A DNA stretch of 13,862 bases from Chloroflexota bacterium. Lineage in GTDB: Bacteria; Chloroflexota; Dehalococcoidia; SM23-28-2; RBG-16-64-32. Positions 6,118 to 11,882 of this stretch are shown here, piece after piece; the stretch's first letter is position 1, and the number at the start of each line of letters is the position of its first letter. The translations under genes were made by a program, and so were the position numbers. The DNA lies in contig VBJT01000117.1 of NCBI GenBank assembly GCA_005880075.1, positions 1-13,862 of the forward strand, given 5' to 3'. The notes under the pieces are model-generated. The model ran no database searches. It was given only the letters and a program-made list of their open reading frames with translations, and was not told where the DNA came from.

Positions 6118-7477
6118 TGGCGGTGGCTCCTACTTGCGTTTGGGGTGCGGCAACCGGTGGGTGAACAGTCGTCTCTGGTTCTTGCGCATACTTGAGGGCG
6201 ATCTGCGGGATGTTGTTCTCTTGCAGATCAAGGTTGTTGCCGACGGTGGCGCCGAGACCGAAGAGGAGGAAGAAGACGCGCATGGCGAGCGTCATGTCGC
6301 CGGGCATGTCGACTAGAGGATTCTTCTTGAAGGCTTCGCCCCAGGCTTCGTTGACGGCCTGCACGATCTCCTTGTCCTTGTACGTCTCGGGGTCGCTCAT
6401 CGCGCGGAAGAACTCGCCGGAGGCGATGAACGATGCATCGTCAGCTTCGTTCTTAAGCTTCATGCCCTGAGCCTTGAGGCCGCGAACCAGGCCTTCGTTG
6501 TCGCCGGTGAACATCGAGCGAGTCGTGAGCTTGAACGCCTCGCGGAAGTCATCGGTGATCTTCTTCGTGAGGCCAAAGTCGAGGAGGCCGAGCCGGTTGC
6601 CGGGCAGGCCGAGGAGGTTGCCGGGGTGGGGGTCGGCGTGGAAGTGGCCGTGGCGCATGATCTGCTCCATGTATACCTCTACGAGGAGCGGGAAGAGCAC
6701 CTGGGTATCGATGCCCGCCGCGCGGAGGCCGTCAAGATTGGTGATCTTGATGCCGTCGACGTACTCCATAGTGAGGATGCGCTTGCTCGTGTGTTCGTCG
6801 ATGATGCCCGGGATCACGACGTCGTCACGGTAGGCGAGGGTGGAAGCGATAGCACGCATAGCTTCCGCCTCGTGAAGCATGTCGACCTCGAGGGGGACGT
6901 TGGCGGCGAGCTCGTTGTAAACGGGCTCGAGAGGGTAGTTGCTGAAGCGGGACTCGAGCCAGATAAGGCCACGAAGGATGCGGAGGTCTGTCCGGACGAG
7001 GCGCGGGCTATTGGGATAGACTACCTTCACGGCGACCTGACGGCCGTCCTTCAGCTTGGCTTTGTAGACCTGGGCGAGCGAAGCGGCGGCGACTGGCTTG
7101 CGGTCGAATTTAGCGAAGACTGACTCGATGGGGCCGCCCAGCTCGCGCTCGATGTGCGGTTTCATTTCTTTCCAGGGATGAGGTGGGACCTTGTCCTGGA
7201 GAAGCGAGAGGACGCTCGCGTACTCCTCCGGGAAAACGTCTGGGCGGCTGCCGATGGTCTGGCCGATCTTGATCATGAGGCCCTGGAGGCGCAGGACGCC
7301 ACGATAGATGCGCTGGGCATTGCGGCGGTGATGGTCGCGGAGGCGTCTGTCGTATTCCTCCGGCGACATGCCCTTCTTTCGCATCGAAAGAATCTTGTAG
7401 CCGGACAGGATGCGGGCCGCTGTCGTCGCGGCATAGGTAAAGCGGAAAACTCGGTTTTCGCGGAGGCCGGGCAGCAT
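6095..7477 (-). CDS. UbiB/ABC1 (ADCK)-family atypical kinase, first copy
   Basis: From the ATG at 7477 the product is 460 residues. The motifs match the downstream paralogue: KIGQ (70-73), AAAS (130-133), Lys151 in VAVKVVYP, HADPHPGN (280-287) and DFG (300-302). A GTG at 7486 overlaps the AAGGAG Shine-Dalgarno that serves the ATG eight bases on, so ATG is preferred. The C-terminus ends in a Pro/Thr-rich tail beyond a hydrophobic MRVFFLLFGLG segment. The two copies are similar from end to end but clearly diverged, so the duplication is old. The gene lies 53 bases after the 2TM gene and overlaps the second copy. The likely role is quinone-related, at the membrane. Confidence 0.93.
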   Translation of the reverse strand: MLPGLRENRVFRFTYAATTAARILSGYKILSMRKKGMSPEEYDRRLRDHHRRNAQRIYRGVLRLQGLMIKIGQTIGSRPDVFPEEYASVLSLLQDKVPPHPWKEMKPHIERELGGPIESVFAKFDRKPVAAASLAQVYKAKLKDGRQVAVKVVYPNSPRLVRTDLRILRGLIWLESRFSNYPLEPVYNELAANVPLEVDMLHEAEAMRAIASTLAYRDDVVIPGIIDEHTSKRILTMEYVDGIKITNLDGLRAAGIDTQVLFPLLVEVYMEQIMRHGHFHADPHPGNLLGLPGNRLGLLDFGLTKKITDDFREAFKLTTRSMFTGDNEGLVRGLKAQGMKLKNEADDASFIASGEFFRAMSDPETYKDKEIVQAVNEAWGEAFKKNPLVDMPGDMTLAMRVFFLLFGLGATVGNNLDLQENNIPQIALKYAQEPETTVHPPVAAPQTQVGATANVSSTAA

Positions 7478-7530
7478 TTTTCGCACTCCTTCCCCGGGAC
7501 TCCGGGGCCCCGGATGCTAGTCGGGCAGGC

Positions 7531-7866
7531 TTATCTTCGGCGCGAGCGTTCCTTCAGGGCTGTGAGTTGCGTCTCGAAAATGCGGCGTTCCAGGGCAGGT
7601 CCGAGCAGGTCATCGAGAATGAAGGCGTACAGGAAGTGGATGGCCAGGATGCCGCCCCAAATACCGGCTACCCACTGGATAAACCAGCCGTCGTTCGGGG
7701 TGAGGACGTCGATCGCCAGGATCAGCAGCATCACTGGAATGAAGACTGCCAGGTGATAGAGGAACCCCATTCGCTGGTGTGCGCGGTGTCTGGCTTCTCG
7801 TTGCAGGCGTTCCTCGTCTGTAAGCGATGTGTCGTCATTGTCGTAGTGACGGAAGTGTCCTCTCAT
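7531..7866 (-). CDS. 2TM-domain small membrane protein
   Basis: This 111-residue protein has a charged N-terminus (Asp/Glu then Arg/His-rich, residues 8-32), a first membrane helix at about 36-54 (LYHLAVFIPVMLLILAIDVL), a short WF-containing turn, a second helix at about 64-86, and a charged C-terminal helix (LERRIFETQLTALKER). This is the layout of the 2TM domain family, found alone or fused to sensor kinases and regulators. Its ATG overlaps the stop of the PNPOx-like gene in an ATGA arrangement, so the two are coupled. Function is unknown; co-occurrence with PadR and UbiB suggests a membrane accessory role. Confidence 0.85.
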   Translation of the reverse strand: MRGHFRHYDNDDTSLTDEERLQREARHRAHQRMGFLYHLAVFIPVMLLILAIDVLTPNDGWFIQWVAGIWGGILAIHFLYAFILDDLLGPALERRIFETQLTALKERSRRR

Positions 7867-8420
7867 TCGGATCCTCCGTTCTCGATGGGTGATTGCTCGT
7901 TGAGCACGACTGTCCGGTCGGCATTTGCCACATCACGGAGAAATTGCAGCAACGGAACCCCGATGCCGTAGGTGCGTATCGTCCGAGAGGGCTTAATCTT
8001 CAGAAAACAGAGGTCGGGCTCTTTAAGAACGCCAAAGCCGGTTATGGTCTTGAGCTTGCCGGCGTTTAACAGCGAGACAATCTCCGGATCGTCACGAGAG
8101 AGGATCTGAGCGGTCCCCGAGAACTGCAAGGAGTCAGGCGGGCCCACCGGAATAATGTACCTACGCGAAGAGATGTGGACGGCGACATTCGGGTTGTCCT
8201 TGATGTTTCGCGCCTTCTTGGTTGAAGTGCCGGTGGCGAAATAGAGGTGACCATTCACGAACTTGTACATGATGCCGACGATATGTGGCGTACCGTCTCT
8301 AGTGGCTGTCGCCAGCGAACAGAAGGAGCGGCCCGCTAGGATCTTCTGAGCTTTCTTGGCCAGCGATGGACCGGCGGCGGCTGCCCGCCTGATCGAAGTG
8401 GTCTCGGTTTGAGTGGTCAA
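7863..8420 (-). CDS. PNPOx-like split-barrel flavin/F420-binding protein
   Basis: From the TTG at 8420 the product is 185 residues. The start is fixed by a perfect AAGGAGG (plus 8427-8433) six bases upstream; the open frame runs further but has no ribosome site there. The protein shows FCSLATATRDGTPHIVGIMY (33-52), LYFATGTSTKKARNIKDNPNVAV (59-81) and LQFSGTAQIL (98-107), typical of the pyridoxamine phosphate oxidase-like split barrel. Members bind FMN, F420 or heme and act as oxidoreductases; the cofactor here is not decidable. The gene begins 16 bases after padR ends and overlaps the 2TM gene by four bases, so it is in the middle of the operon. A redox role next to quinone kinases is plausible. 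Confidence 0.85.
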   Translation of the reverse strand: MTTQTETTSIRRAAAAGPSLAKKAQKILAGRSFCSLATATRDGTPHIVGIMYKFVNGHLYFATGTSTKKARNIKDNPNVAVHISSRRYIIPVGPPDSLQFSGTAQILSRDDPEIVSLLNAGKLKTITGFGVLKEPDLCFLKIKPSRTIRTYGIGVPLLQFLRDVANADRTVVLNEQSPIENGGSE

Positions 8421-8436
8421 TAGGTTCCTCCTTCCG

Positions 8437-9168
8437 CTAACGGCTAACTTTAACCCTATCTTTTGTAGGTGGCTGTTCAGCGGGAGTTCTTGCCGAACGC
8501 ACGTACGTGTCGGCGCCAGCGAGGGCGCCGGGCATGAGGGACTTGACGCGGTCGAGGGCTTCCATGGCCGAGCGGACGTCGTTGACGCCGTCGTACCCAT
8601 GTTGTTCGTTTTCGAAAATGGAATCGTCGGCGGCCTTGACCTTCTGGATCGCGTCTTCACTCCACTCCAGTTCGGCCCTGTGGACCTTCAGCCCGCAGTC
8701 GATCGTGAGCTGCCAGAAGAGAGCTTCCTGCTGGAGGCCGATCGCCTCAACGAATTTGTCGACAAATTGATGCGCGTGTTCGAGGTAGGTGACGGCCGTC
8801 CGCGTCTCGTCTGCACAGTTTTGAAGGACGGAAATCAGATCTTGTTTCGAGAGAGAGGAGCCGAAAAAGACTTTGATGAGGATCGGCTCTCTGACCTGCT
8901 CGCGGTCCGCGGGAGTTGCCAGCCAATCGATGAGCTCGCGGCGGCCGGTGGCAGTAATCGAGTAAACCTTGCGGTTGGGGCGATCTTCCTGGACGTCCAC
9001 TTTCATTTCGACGAGGCCGTCGCCTTCGAGTTGCTTGAGTGCTGGGTAGATCTGGCTGAGTTCAGCGTTCCAAAAGTGAGCGACCGACGTATCGAAGAAC
9101 TTCTTGAGTTCGTAGCCGGTCATCGGTCCGTAGTTGATGAACCCGAGGAGCGCGTGCTTGAGCGACAT
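8437..9168 (-). CDS. PadR-family transcriptional regulator
   Basis: This 243-residue protein starts MSLKHALLGFINYGPMTGYE, the PadR winged-helix opening. The recognition helix region (AELSQIYPALKQLEGDGLVE, 35-54) and the wing (RKVYSITATGRREL, 66-79) follow. A long Vir_act_alpha_C-type helical domain (about 90-200) would dimerise. PadR proteins are usually repressors released by small molecules, often phenolics or drugs. The ATG shares its A with the stop of a 15-codon leader ORF. Only a weak GGGAG lies nine bases upstream, so translation probably depends on the leader. As the regulator of its own operon it may bind the AT-rich palindrome on the -10 box at 9485-9502. Confidence 0.93.
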   Translation of the reverse strand: MSLKHALLGFINYGPMTGYELKKFFDTSVAHFWNAELSQIYPALKQLEGDGLVEMKVDVQEDRPNRKVYSITATGRRELIDWLATPADREQVREPILIKVFFGSSLSKQDLISVLQNCADETRTAVTYLEHAHQFVDKFVEAIGLQQEALFWQLTIDCGLKVHRAELEWSEDAIQKVKAADDSIFENEQHGYDGVNDVRSAMEALDRVKSLMPGALAGADTYVRSARTPAEQPPTKDRVKVSR

Positions 9169-9215
9169 CAGCTGGCGCTCCCATGGCGAGGCAATTGTTG
9201 GCGAGTCCGGTCCAT
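9168..9215 (-). CDS. 15-codon leader ORF coupled to padR
   Basis: A perfect AAGGAGG (plus 9221-9227) lies five bases before an ATG at 9215 that opens a 15-residue ORF, MDRTRQQLPRHGSAS, ending in TGA. The final A of the stop is the first A of the padR ATG. The padR frame has no ATG, GTG or TTG between its own start and the stop upstream, so the strong ribosome site can serve only this peptide. I read it as a translational coupling device. It could also be a functional microprotein; nothing in its sequence is recognisable. Confidence 0.6.
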   Translation of the reverse strand: MDRTRQQLPRHGSAS

Positions 9216-9235
9216 TTACCCCTCCTTATTTAGGT

Positions 9236-9454
9236 TTAGCCGCGGCCGGCAGGTTGTGGGTGACGGTCGACGACAGAGCCGACGGCGTGGCCGTCGAGGT
9301 GGAGCGCTACGTGCGCGAGGAGATCAGCGAGCGCGGTCCGCATCGAGCGGCGGCTGACGCGCACCGGAGCATTAGCGGTCAATGCGGCGACTTCGCGGTG
9401 ACGTTCGGCGATTTGCGCCTCCCAGAGCAGGGGGCTTGAGTTCAGGTCTAGCAT
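9236..9454 (-). CDS. 72-residue small protein of unknown function
   Basis: The ATG is preceded at six bases by AAGGAGG (plus 9461-9467) and by a promoter, making this the first gene of the padR-ubiB operon. The protein has a likely helix with AQIAERHREVAALTA (13-27), a basic linker RVSRRSMR (32-39), a hydrophobic-His stretch (LADLLAHVALHLDGH, 42-56) and a short basic tail. There is no signal peptide, Cys or known motif. The length and N-terminal helix recall small hypothetical proteins of Actinobacteria and Chloroflexota, but I cannot name a family. The gap to the leader ORF is 20 bases. Confidence 0.7.
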   Translation of the reverse strand: MLDLNSSPLLWEAQIAERHREVAALTANAPVRVSRRSMRTALADLLAHVALHLDGHAVGSVVDRHPQPAGRG

Positions 9455-9484
9455 TGAACACCTCCTTGCTACTCAAGCAACGGC

Positions 9485-9502
9485 ATATATCGCTTCTTAT
9501 AT
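9485..9502. promoter_or_regulatory. AT-rich palindrome, PadR operator candidate
   Basis: ATATA (9485-9489) and TATAT (9498-9502) are inverted and separated by eight bases, the spacing reported for PadR sites of the ATGT-N8-ACAT type. It overlaps the -10 box and start of the leftward promoter, as a repressor site would. Low complexity makes it a candidate only. Confidence 0.4.
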
Positions 9503-9527
9503 AGTACTGCTCGAAACTAGGTGTCAA
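9498..9527 (-). promoter_or_regulatory. Leftward promoter of the padR-PNPOx-2TM-ubiB operon
   Basis: On the minus strand a perfect TTGACA (plus 9522-9527) is followed by an 18-base spacer and TATATA (plus 9498-9503). Initiation near 9491 gives a leader of about 37 bases before the ATG at 9454. Confidence 0.7.
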
Positions 9528-9537
9528 GCGGTTTTGC

Positions 9538-9553
9538 TGTGATTTAAGTCACA
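9538..9553. promoter_or_regulatory. Perfect CRP-type operator in the divergent region
   Basis: TGTGATTTAAGTCACA is an exact TGTGA-N6-TCACA site and also fits the GlxR/CRP form with TA at the centre. It lies ten bases upstream of the leftward -35 box. Its centre is about 67 bases upstream of the predicted nuo start, a usual activator distance. Ten fixed bases in a 196-base gap are unlikely by chance. Confidence 0.7.
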
Positions 9554-9576
9554 TTCTTACAAAGTTAACGGCGTGG

Positions 9577-9606
9577 TTGTTGCTATTCGAAACCCTGTGC
9601 TATACT
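9577..9606 (+). promoter_or_regulatory. Rightward promoter of the nuo operon
   Basis: TATACT (9601-9606) is a good -10 box. The -35 box is either TTGTTG (9577-9582, 18-base spacer) or TTGCTA (9580-9585, 15-base spacer). Initiation near 9613 gives a leader of about 38 bases before the ATG at 9651. Confidence 0.55.
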
Positions 9607-9661
9607 CCGGCGCGAACTGGCTAGGGATAATTTTCACAAAGTCTGCGCCCATGTTGCCTGA

Positions 9662-9976
9662 ATGGGGTCAAGTCGGCTTTCTTCTTCTGACGGAAGGCTC
9701 GGCATCCGGCCGGACCGTCCAGATAAGGTCAAGGAAGAAACGTACGAATGCGGCGTGGAGACCGAAGGCACGGCCTGGGTCCAGTTCAACTTCCGCTACT
9801 ACTATTTCGCACTGTTGTTCGTCGTCTTTGATGTCGAAGCGGTATTCCTTTACCCCTGGGCGGTCTCGTTTGGGCGGGTTGCGGTCAGCGGCTTCATCGA
9901 AGTCCTCACGTTCGTGCTCATCCTGCTGATCGGGCTGCTCTACGCCTGGCGCAAGGATGCCCTCGAATGGACCTAG
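9662..9976 (+). CDS. nuoA: NADH-quinone oxidoreductase subunit A, N-terminus disrupted
   Basis: NuoA is a three-helix membrane subunit near the quinone entry of complex I. The open frame encodes 104 residues. From residue 13 on it is a normal NuoA: LGIRPDRPDKVKEETYECG, WVQFNFRYYYFALLFVVFDVEAVFLYPW (loop and TM2), an F-I-E-containing TM3, and the YAWRKDALEW end. Residues before about 11 do not look like NuoA, and a stop (9659-9661) directly precedes the ATG. In the next frame, an ATG at 9651 gives MLPEWGQVGFLLL, the expected NuoA start. The gene therefore seems to have lost roughly 12 codons of TM1 with a frame change. This may be true damage, an assembly error or a sequencing error. If an error, the gene starts at 9651. 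It overlaps nuoC by 20 bases. Confidence 0.85.
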   Translation: MGSSRLSSSDGRLGIRPDRPDKVKEETYECGVETEGTAWVQFNFRYYYFALLFVVFDVEAVFLYPWAVSFGRVAVSGFIEVLTFVLILLIGLLYAWRKDALEWT

Positions 9977-10493
9977 CGTGACCAAAGCGATCGCCGGTCT
10001 CGACATAGCGCACCGGATCGAACAGAAATTCCCGGGCGCTGTGGAGGAAGCAATCCCCGAAGCGGCGACGATGAAGGCGGACAGGCTGGCGGAAGTATGT
10101 GCCTTCCTGAGGGACGACCCGGATCTGAAGTTTGAGTTCTTGAGCTCGCTGACCGCCGTCGACCGGCTGGAGTACTTCGAGGTGGTGTACCACCTGACGT
10201 CGATCCGCCTCAATCAAATGACGGCGATAAAGGTGAAGGCGAGCGACCGGGAGAACCCGCGAGTGCCGTCGGTAACGGGGGTCTGGGTGGGGGCGAACCT
10301 GCAAGAGCGGGAGGCCTATGACCTGATGGGCATCGTTTTCGTCGGACACCCGGACCTGCGGCGCATGTTCCTCTGGGACGGGTTCGACGGCTGGCCGCTA
10401 CGCAAGGACTACCTGGTCGGGCCGGGCGGCCGCTTTCCCGGGCTCGAGCGGTTCCCCGGCGAATCTCAGGAGCCGCTCGGCGGCCGAGGCTAG
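9957..10493 (+). CDS. nuoC: NADH-quinone oxidoreductase subunit C
   Basis: NuoC is the 30-kDa peripheral-arm subunit that packs against NuoD. The product is 178 residues from the ATG at 9957. Signatures are DFL-like FEFLSSLTAVDRLEYFEVVYHL (59-80), VPSVTGVW (103-110) and EREAYDLMGIVFVGHPDLRRMFL (117-139), followed by WPLRKDYL. A GTG at 9978 gives MTKAIAGLDIAHRIEQKFPG, which resembles the usual NuoC opening better; neither start has a good ribosome site. The gene directly follows nuoA with no nuoB between them, where nuoB normally lies. It stops two bases before nuoD. Confidence 0.92.
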   Translation: MPSNGPSVTKAIAGLDIAHRIEQKFPGAVEEAIPEAATMKADRLAEVCAFLRDDPDLKFEFLSSLTAVDRLEYFEVVYHLTSIRLNQMTAIKVKASDRENPRVPSVTGVWVGANLQEREAYDLMGIVFVGHPDLRRMFLWDGFDGWPLRKDYLVGPGGRFPGLERFPGESQEPLGGRG

Positions 10494-10495
10494 CT

Positions 10496-11638
10496 TTGAC
10501 CGTTCAGACTGAGCCATTCGTCGTCAATCTCGGGCCGCAGCATCCTAGCACGCACGGCGTCTTTCGTCTCCGGCTGACGCTCGACGGGGAAAGGATCATC
10601 GATGCGGATATGGTGATGGGATATCTCCACCGCTCGATGGAAAAGCTGGCCGAAGAGCGGACGTATACCCAAAACATTCCGTTTACCGACCGGACGGACT
10701 ATCTTGCGGCAATGACCGGAAATCTGGCCTATGTTATTGCGGTCGAGCAGCTATGCGGCATCGAGCCGCCTGATCGTGCGCAGTGGCTGCGCACGATCAT
10801 GTGCGAGCTGCAGCGCATCGCGAGCCATTGTATGGCTGTCGGGATTTTCGCGAACGATTGTGGCGCATGGCAGACGCCGGTGATGCACATGCTACGGGAC
10901 CGCGAGAAGGTGCTCGACCTGTTCGAGATGGCGTGCGGGGCGAGGCTAACGCTGAATTACATGCGCATCGGCGGCGTGTCGCGGGACGTGCCGCCGGAGT
11001 TCATGCCGACCGCCCGCAAGCTGATCAAGGATCTACCCAAGAAGCTGGACGAGTACGAGGACCTGTTGCTGGAGAACGAGATCATCGTCGAGCGCTCCAG
11101 AGGTATCGGGGTCCTTACCCCGGAGCAGGCGATGGCGCACTCGGTAAGCGGGCCGATGCTGCGGGCGAGTGGCGTGGCGTGGGACATCCGGAAGGCGGAC
11201 CCGTACGCTGCCTATGACAAGGTCGACTTCGACATCGCCGTTGGGGTGCATGGCGATGTGTACGACCGGTTCGTGGTACGGCTGGCTGAGATGCGGGAGA
11301 GCGTCAAGATCCTGGAGCAAGCTCTGGAGCTGATACCGGAGGGGCCTGTCCATGCTCAGCTGCCGACTGCTACGGTGCAGCCAATCGACCAACCGGTGGC
11401 GCCGCTGGCTATCCGTCCACCGGTTGGCGAGGCGTACGGGCGGATCGAATCACCCCGTGGCGAGCTTGGATTCTACCTCATCAGTGACGGCAGTCCGGCC
11501 CCATTTCGCTTTCATATCCGGTCGCCGTCATACATCAATCTGACGCCGTTGAAGTTGATGAGTGTTGGAGGGACAGTGGCGGACGCGATTGTGATCCTCG
11601 GGAGCGTGGACATTATCGTGGGTGAGGTTGACCGTTGA
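10496..11638 (+). CDS. nuoD: NADH-quinone oxidoreductase subunit D
   Basis: NuoD is the 49-kDa subunit that forms the quinone-binding cavity with NuoB. The product is 380 residues and complete, from the GPQHPSTHGV motif to the SVDIIVGEVDR end. His20 and Tyr69 are 49 residues apart, matching the quinone-headgroup His38/Tyr87 pair of the Thermus subunit. YLHRSMEKLAEERTY and SPRGELGFYL are also present. The start is TTG at 10496, with GAGG six bases before it and nuoC ending two bases upstream. The protein looks fully functional, yet its partner NuoB is not encoded next to it. Confidence 0.95.
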   Translation: MTVQTEPFVVNLGPQHPSTHGVFRLRLTLDGERIIDADMVMGYLHRSMEKLAEERTYTQNIPFTDRTDYLAAMTGNLAYVIAVEQLCGIEPPDRAQWLRTIMCELQRIASHCMAVGIFANDCGAWQTPVMHMLRDREKVLDLFEMACGARLTLNYMRIGGVSRDVPPEFMPTARKLIKDLPKKLDEYEDLLLENEIIVERSRGIGVLTPEQAMAHSVSGPMLRASGVAWDIRKADPYAAYDKVDFDIAVGVHGDVYDRFVVRLAEMRESVKILEQALELIPEGPVHAQLPTATVQPIDQPVAPLAIRPPVGEAYGRIESPRGELGFYLISDGSPAPFRFHIRSPSYINLTPLKLMSVGGTVADAIVILGSVDIIVGEVDR

Positions 11639-11648
11639 GGAGGAGGGA

Positions 11649-11676
11649 GGGGAAATGGGAGCGGGGAAATGGGCCC
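11649..11676. repeat. Direct repeat with 14-base period in the nuoD-nuoH gap
   Basis: The stretch reads as GGGGAAA, TGGGAGC, GGGGAAA, TGGGCCC, that is two copies of a double heptad. It starts ten bases after the nuoD stop and resembles the purine-rich heptads of the left half. Confidence 0.45.
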
Positions 11677-11764
11677 GGCCCCCTGTGTCCCGTGGTAGGT
11701 AATGTTCCTCCTTCGACCAAACGAAACGTCCTTCGTCCCGCCCACCCGCCCGGATGGTTAATCT

Positions 11765-11802
11765 GGAGGACACCCCCAGACCCCCGGCCCTTCGTGTCCT
11801 CC
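11765..11802. promoter_or_regulatory. Hairpin in the 244-base nuoD-nuoH gap
   Basis: GGAGGACAC (11765-11773) pairs perfectly with GTGTCCTCC (11794-11802) around a 20-base C-rich loop. The gap (11639-11882) holds no gene on either strand that I can support. It also has an 11-base direct repeat GGGGAAATGGG (11649-11659 and 11663-11673) with a 14-base period. The hairpin may stabilise, process or attenuate the nuo mRNA. No T-tract follows. Confidence 0.45.
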
Positions 11803-11882
11803 CACCGATCGCCCCTCCCACTTGGGACAGGCTCTGGCGGCGCTGATCGTCGGGACAACAACGGCATAACCAGGGCGGCCGG

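Noticed and set aside
7478..7486. GTG start nine bases upstream of the first UbiB ATG
   Set aside because: The GTG overlaps the Shine-Dalgarno itself, so it would have no ribosome site.
7502..7513. CCGGGGCCCCGG 12-base palindrome between the 2TM and first UbiB genes
   Set aside because: A short GC palindrome with no loop is expected in GC-rich sequence, and there is no T-tract.
8421..8660. N-terminal extension of the PNPOx-like frame by 80 codons
   Set aside because: It lies inside padR on the same strand; the TTG at 8420 has a perfect Shine-Dalgarno and matches the family's start.
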